64,000 nt of DNA from Mimosa pudica (Eukaryota; Streptophyta; Magnoliopsida; Fabales; Fabaceae), in NCBI GenBank assembly GCA_029929735.1, contig JAKELP010000018.1:756501-820500 (forward strand). The letters are read 5' to 3'. Position 1 is the stretch's first letter, and every line of letters starts with the position of its first letter. The position numbers were made by a program, and so were the translations under genes. Below the pieces are notes generated by a model. It was not told where the DNA came from. It made no database searches and worked only from the letters and a program-made list of their open reading frames with translations. Shown one piece after another: positions 59,457 through 64,000 of the stretch.

Positions 59457-59690
59457 CTAAGATCCAGTGCCCGGTGACCAAATTCAGAGACAAAGACCAA
59501 TATCACACACAGGTCTAGTCAGTCACCGGTAATACCTTAGTCCAAAAAAAAAACGTACAGCAAAATATCACGGGGTGGGTCGATGTGGATATGTGGTATA
59601 GATAACCAAAGGAGAAAGATGAAAGGAGGCACGAGATTTTGACACGTGGACCCAACCTTATAATCGGATGCAAACCTATTTATATTCCAC
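59457..59690 (+). promoter_or_regulatory. TFIIA large-subunit promoter with G-box and TATA box
   Basis: GACACGTGG (59641-59649) is a G-box/ABRE-type site. A TATA-like CTATTTATATTCC lies at 59676-59688, about 250 bases before the start codon, followed by a CT-rich leader (59710-59790). The block is duplicated upstream at 58630-58850. Confidence 0.65.
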
Positions 59691-59934
59691 TCTTTATTCT
59701 TCATTTCTGGTCCGCCCCTTACCTTACCTTCTTCTTCTTCACCTTCTCTCTCTCTCTTTTTCGCCGCCGTTTTCCTCAGCTCTCTCACTTCACACCTTCG
59801 AAACCCTAATTCCTTCTCGATCTCGCTTTTTAAGTGATTAATTGCTGTTTTCTTTTTCTTCTAAGGTTTAATTTTGCGGAGGAGTTTCTTTTTTTTTGGA
59901 GATTCGCTTTTTTTTTTGTTTGGAATCGCCGGCG

Positions 59935-62900
59935 ATGGCCGCTTCTACGACGAGTCAGGTGTATATTCAAGTAATTGAAGATGTCGTTAACAAGGTTCGC
60001 GATGAGTTCGTTAATAACAATGGCCCTGGCGAAGATGTTCTCAAAGAGCTTCAAGCTGTAATGTTTTCTATTTCCTTTAATTGTTTCCTTTTGATGTTCT
60101 TAATTGATTGCGTTTTTGTTAGTTGTTGTTTTGTGAAATGTTTGTGGATTTGTTTTTTTTTTGTTTTTGCTTAGGGCTTGGATCTGATTTTACTGTTTGT
60201 TGGATTTATGTTGTTAGTAAAGGTTTATCACTTTATTGTTTTATGCAGTTATGCTTACTTTTTGTTTTTGTTTTGATTGTTAGATGTGGGAGACAAAAAT
60301 GATTCAGGCTGGTGTTGTTTTGGGGCCTATAGATAGGACTGGTGGTGGAGCTAATAAGCCGACGCCAGGCGGTCCGATAACGCCGGTGCACGATCTAAAT
60401 GTGCCGTATGAGGGGACGGAGGAATATGAGACACCTACAGCTGAAATACTTTTCCCTCCTGTGAGATTGTTATCCCATAGTTGAAAATGTTGTGTTTGGT
60501 GATTTTATGTAGTGAGTTTGTGATTGTGAAGTTTTTAGTTTTGTTGATATGGGATTTTGTTTGTATAGACGCCTTTGCAAACTCCAATGCAGACACCTTT
60601 ACCAGGAACTGATAATTCCTTGTATAACATTCCTACTGGGTCTAGTGACTACCCAACTCCTGGAAATGATTCTGTAGGAAATACTGAGGTGAAAGGTGGA
60701 AGGCCAGGCCCATACATAGTAAGTTCATTTTGTTGGCCATCTTGATACTGATTTTTCACTGAACTATGCTACTGAATGATAGGTGGTTCATAAGTTCATA
60801 TGTGTTTAACATTTTTTCTTTTGAAATCATGTATGGTTGCTGGAACTATTTCCTTTGATGTGAGTAATGATCTAGTTTATATAATCATCATGTAGCAACC
60901 TTCTTCTCCTTGGATGACCCAGAGGCCTCCACTTGATGTCAATGTTGGTGAGTCATTGTTTATTTTGAAACCGTGTTTGGTGAGAAGACTTTACACCAAT
61001 ATTAAATATGGTGTATGTTGTTCTAGCTTATGTCGAAGGGCGGGAAGATGCAGACAGAGGAACTTCTAATCAGCCTCTGACACAGGTAAGCGAATCTGTG
61101 AAGAATGTCTGTTGTATAAGTCCACAGTGTCTCATGTTCTTGCTGTGAATGGTTTTATAACCAACTTTACATATCATAGTTTGATATGTTCAAATTTTAT
61201 ATAATTATAACAAACCTAAATTAATAGCTAATTTCAAAATCAATTTTTTTTACAACTGATTAAGCATTAAAGCTAATGCAACTATGGCATGATTTCTAAT
61301 TTTGAAATTTAAGCAATCTATCCACCTGTTATTATAGTCATGAATATCATTTTGTGAATGTAAGAGAATGAATGCTAAGATTATATGAGAATCAATTGTC
61401 TACTTTTCTATGAAAAACCATTTAATGTATAAAGCTAAATAATCGGCCATTAAGCTATTTATAGTTGACGGATTGGCACTTAGGCAATGTAAGGTTGTTA
61501 CATTAAATTTGTAATTGAAATTATATTTACTCATGAAAAAGAACACATTCTAGTTTAGACGAGGCCCCAAGGATGAATTTCACATTTACCAGATTTTGTA
61601 GCTCAGAGGAAAGGTATTGGTGGGGATTGCCCCAGTTCTTGAGCCAGCTCGGTTTTAATAAATACTGATCAGTTAAACCCTTTTTAATGACATCTGATTG
61701 GTTCAGCAGCATTCGAACTTACATGCTCTTTTTTTACCAGACAAAACTCTTTTCCCGGTTGGATAGCTAATTTTGTTTGGTTCAACTAGTGTTGCTTGTT
61801 ATTTAGTCATCAAATTTTTTGTTTCTCATTGCAATAATGTTCATATATGCTTTTTTCTGGAACATTCATTCCCATCCCCAACAAAATGAGTACCATAGGA
61901 ATTACATCATGTTTAGATTTTTTTTCCCTCTTTTTATTGACCTTGAGAAACATCCAGGACTTCTTCACGGTATCAGGAAAGCGAAAACGTGATGACTTTC
62001 CTCCACAATATAACTCTGGTGGATACATACCTCAGCAAGATGGGGCTGGAGATGCTACGCCGGGATTTTTTCAGATTGAGGTATTATTTTTTGTCAATTC
62101 AGCTGCAGAACACTTAGTCTGTACCCACAATGCATTCGAAAATCTTTAGAAAGTAAAATTTGGCGATTAAGTGATCTGCAAACAGGCTCTTGGATAGCGA
62201 CTTTAACTATATATTTTGGGGCGTATGAGTTGTATATGAAAGTTATCTTTGATCCTCTTTTTGTTGAGAATATGATCCAAATTAATCATATGCAGTACCA
62301 CTGCAAATTCATTCAACTGTAGTAAGAATTGCTTTATTCTATTATTGATAAATATTATTTTGCATCACGATGTAGAGAAACCAGATCTTTATTATCAGCA
62401 TTGTAAATATAGCAAACATTATAGAATACAACTTTTCCCAGTCTCACTTTTTAAGTTGCTCTTTAGGTATCTTAAGTACACACGTGATACATGCATTTCT
62501 GTATGTTGGCCTCTTGCTTGAATTGACAGAAAGGTTCTTTTAGTCATGAGAATGTTTGATTATATGTTTTTTTAGATGTGTGGAGGGAGCATCTCTGCTG
62601 ATGCATGTCACAGCACTTCGAAAGGGAAATCAGCCACATGTTTGGAGAGGCCTGCTTCAAGGATTCCTCAACTTGACGGACCAATTCCTTATGATGATGA
62701 TGTGCTTTCCACCCCAAATGTGAGGAGTAATACCAATTTTTTTCCTTCATCTTTTTGAAGCACATGATGAACTCTTATATTTTATACTTCCTCATGCATG
62801 GAATATTTATTCATAGTATATTATTAGCGTATTCTAAATAATTTTAATATTTGGTTTTCTTTCCATTTTTTTTCTATCGACTATCTCATTTGTAGGAAGC

Positions 62901-63879
62901 TATGCTGATTTTTTCATCAACTTGTTCATAACATTAGTTCTGTTTTTGTTAGCATAATTTTTTTTGTTGCTTATATATTAAAACATACATTTCGTAAAAT
63001 AAGGTTAAGGTTTGATTGGAACATTTTAGTTTACTCTCATAAACCTTTCTTGGAAATAAATTTAACTGGAACAGTGCCTTTAAAGTATGGTATCAACACC
63101 CCCCCCCCCCCCCCCACCCCCAACAAAATAAACTCACCCATGGAAAGTAAAAAAAACCGTGGGGAACAGTCTTCTCATGTCTTGCATTCTACCATCTTAC
63201 TGGTATTAATTTTCAGATCTACGGTTATGGAGGGGTGTTCAATGAAGACTACAACATGGCAAACACACCAGCTCCGCCTGGTAAAAAATAGGCATGAGTT
63301 TACTATATTTTGGTGATACTTTTTGCTAATCCATCTATCTCTAGTATTAATGATGCACCATTTCTTTTCTGAATTTTTAGAAGTACCAGCAAGTACCCCT
63401 GCTCTTGTTGCTCAAAATGAGTCTTTAGATGACGATGACGATGATGAACCACCATTGAATGAAAATGATGATGATGAGCTGGATGATCTGGATCAAGGAG
63501 AGGATCAAAATACCCAAAATCTTGTCCTGGCCCAGTTTGACAAGGTAACATGAACTTCCTTTTTCTGACATTGATGTGAGTGCATTGTAGTGCTATATGG
63601 AAATGAATGAATACTTTCTGAATACCTCGATTGTTTGAGAACTCATGGTTGTCTTGCTACTGATGTAGGTGACACGTACGAAGAGCAGGTGGAAATGCAC
63701 ATTAAAGGATGGAATCATGCGCATAAACAATAAGGACGTTCTCTTCAATAAGGTGTGTTGCTTGCAATAGAGAAGAATGAATGATTTGACCGCATTATTT
63801 CAGTTATCAGTTTGTCATGTGTAAATGAGTTAACCATCATGCACATTTATTGCAGGCGACAGGAGAATTTGAATTCTGA
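59935..63879 (+). CDS. TFIIA-L: Transcription initiation factor IIA large subunit (alpha/beta)
   Basis: Eleven exons keep phase: 59935-60057, 60284-60460, 60569-60718, 60896-60947, 61027-61085, 61958-62080, 62576-62719, 63217-63280, 63381-63544, 63669-63752 and 63856-63879. They give 387 residues, as in other plants. The N-terminal helix-bundle region reads VYIQVIEDVVNKVRDEF, then the HDLNVPYEGTEEYETPTAE block. The KRKRDD and PQQDGAGDA blocks in the middle are plant-conserved and lie near the usual alpha/beta cleavage zone. The acidic Asp-rich stretch (about 313-340) precedes the C-terminal beta-barrel half QFDKVTRTKSRWKCTLKDGI...GEFEF. TFIIA steadies TBP on TATA DNA in the pre-initiation complex. 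The exon 6 end (TPGFFQIE) and exon 7 start differ from the Arabidopsis protein as I recall it, so that junction is the least certain. Confidence 0.95.
63101..63119 (+). repeat. Poly-C tract in TFIIA intron 7
   Basis: A run of about 17 C residues, then A and five more C. Such runs are rare in AT-rich plant introns and hard to sequence, so the length may be inexact. Confidence 0.85.
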
Positions 63880-64000
63880 TTTTTGTCATTTGTACGATTT
63901 GGTGGATGTATGTGAAGGAAGCATAAGGAAGGGGTGTCACGGAGTTTGTTTCAAATCTTTTCTTTGATTATAAAAGTATTAAGTGAAAGCTTAAGGAAGA
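63880..64000 (+). other. TFIIA 3' UTR, running off the window
   Basis: Non-coding sequence after the TGA. An ATTATAAAAGTATTAAG stretch near 63967 could be part of the polyadenylation region. The 3' end is outside the window. Confidence 0.55.

Overview
The window is nuclear DNA from a flowering plant, most likely a eudicot. It has split genes with short GT-AG introns in an AT-rich background, two eukaryotic tRNA genes, and plant-only families (RABA2 GTPase, MTP zinc transporter, SUPERMAN-type QALGGH zinc finger, sterol 4-methyl oxidase SMO2). The MITE types recall those common in legumes, but that is only an impression. All exon limits were read by eye from splice consensus and reading phase.

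Layout. At the left edge is the 3'-truncated end of a minus-strand plant-specific gene (start at 2015). Next come tRNA-Asp (4950) and a frameshifted MEE60-like membrane protein gene (5262-5762), then a MITE-rich gap. RABA2 (11052-12720, +) converges on an MTP-type Zn transporter (14185-15324, -) with a tRNA-derived SINE between them. A LINE remnant (17530-18640) precedes eIF3g (19202-21071, -). Two foldback transposons with 9-10 bp target duplications (21276-22112, 23418-23846) and a small unknown gene (23998-24324, -) follow. A 15-exon coiled-coil protein gene (25200-28950, -) lies head-to-head with tRNA-Val (29113). A tandem TRIM retroelement (30093-30800) sits in the next gap. SMO2 (32614-35753, +) is followed by two tandem tropinone-reductase-like SDR genes on the minus strand, the first with a stop codon and the second intact. 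A single-exon C2H2 zinc finger gene (44320-44796, +) is followed by MITEs and a duplicated piece of eIF3g downstream DNA. SRRM1-like PWI/RS splicing factor (49130-53893, -), a non-autonomous CACTA element (55185-56417) and the TFIIA large subunit gene (59935-63879, +), with a duplicated promoter, end the window.

The genes are mostly housekeeping (trafficking, translation, splicing, transcription initiation, sterol synthesis, metal storage) and do not form one pathway. From memory, several have relatives close together in Arabidopsis: At2g29210 (PWI factor), At2g29150-370 (tropinone reductase-like), At2g29390 (SMO2), At2g29410 (MTPB1), and At1g07410 (RABA2b), At1g07420 (SMO2), At1g07470/80 (TFIIA). 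The window therefore probably keeps an ancestral eudicot gene order.

I saw no clear new defence, toxin or biosynthetic system. The most interesting material is in the mobile elements and duplications: a three-LTR TRIM inserted as one unit, a MULE-like foldback with gene-leader-like cargo, a duplicated TFIIA promoter, and a copied eIF3g flank later hit by a MITE.
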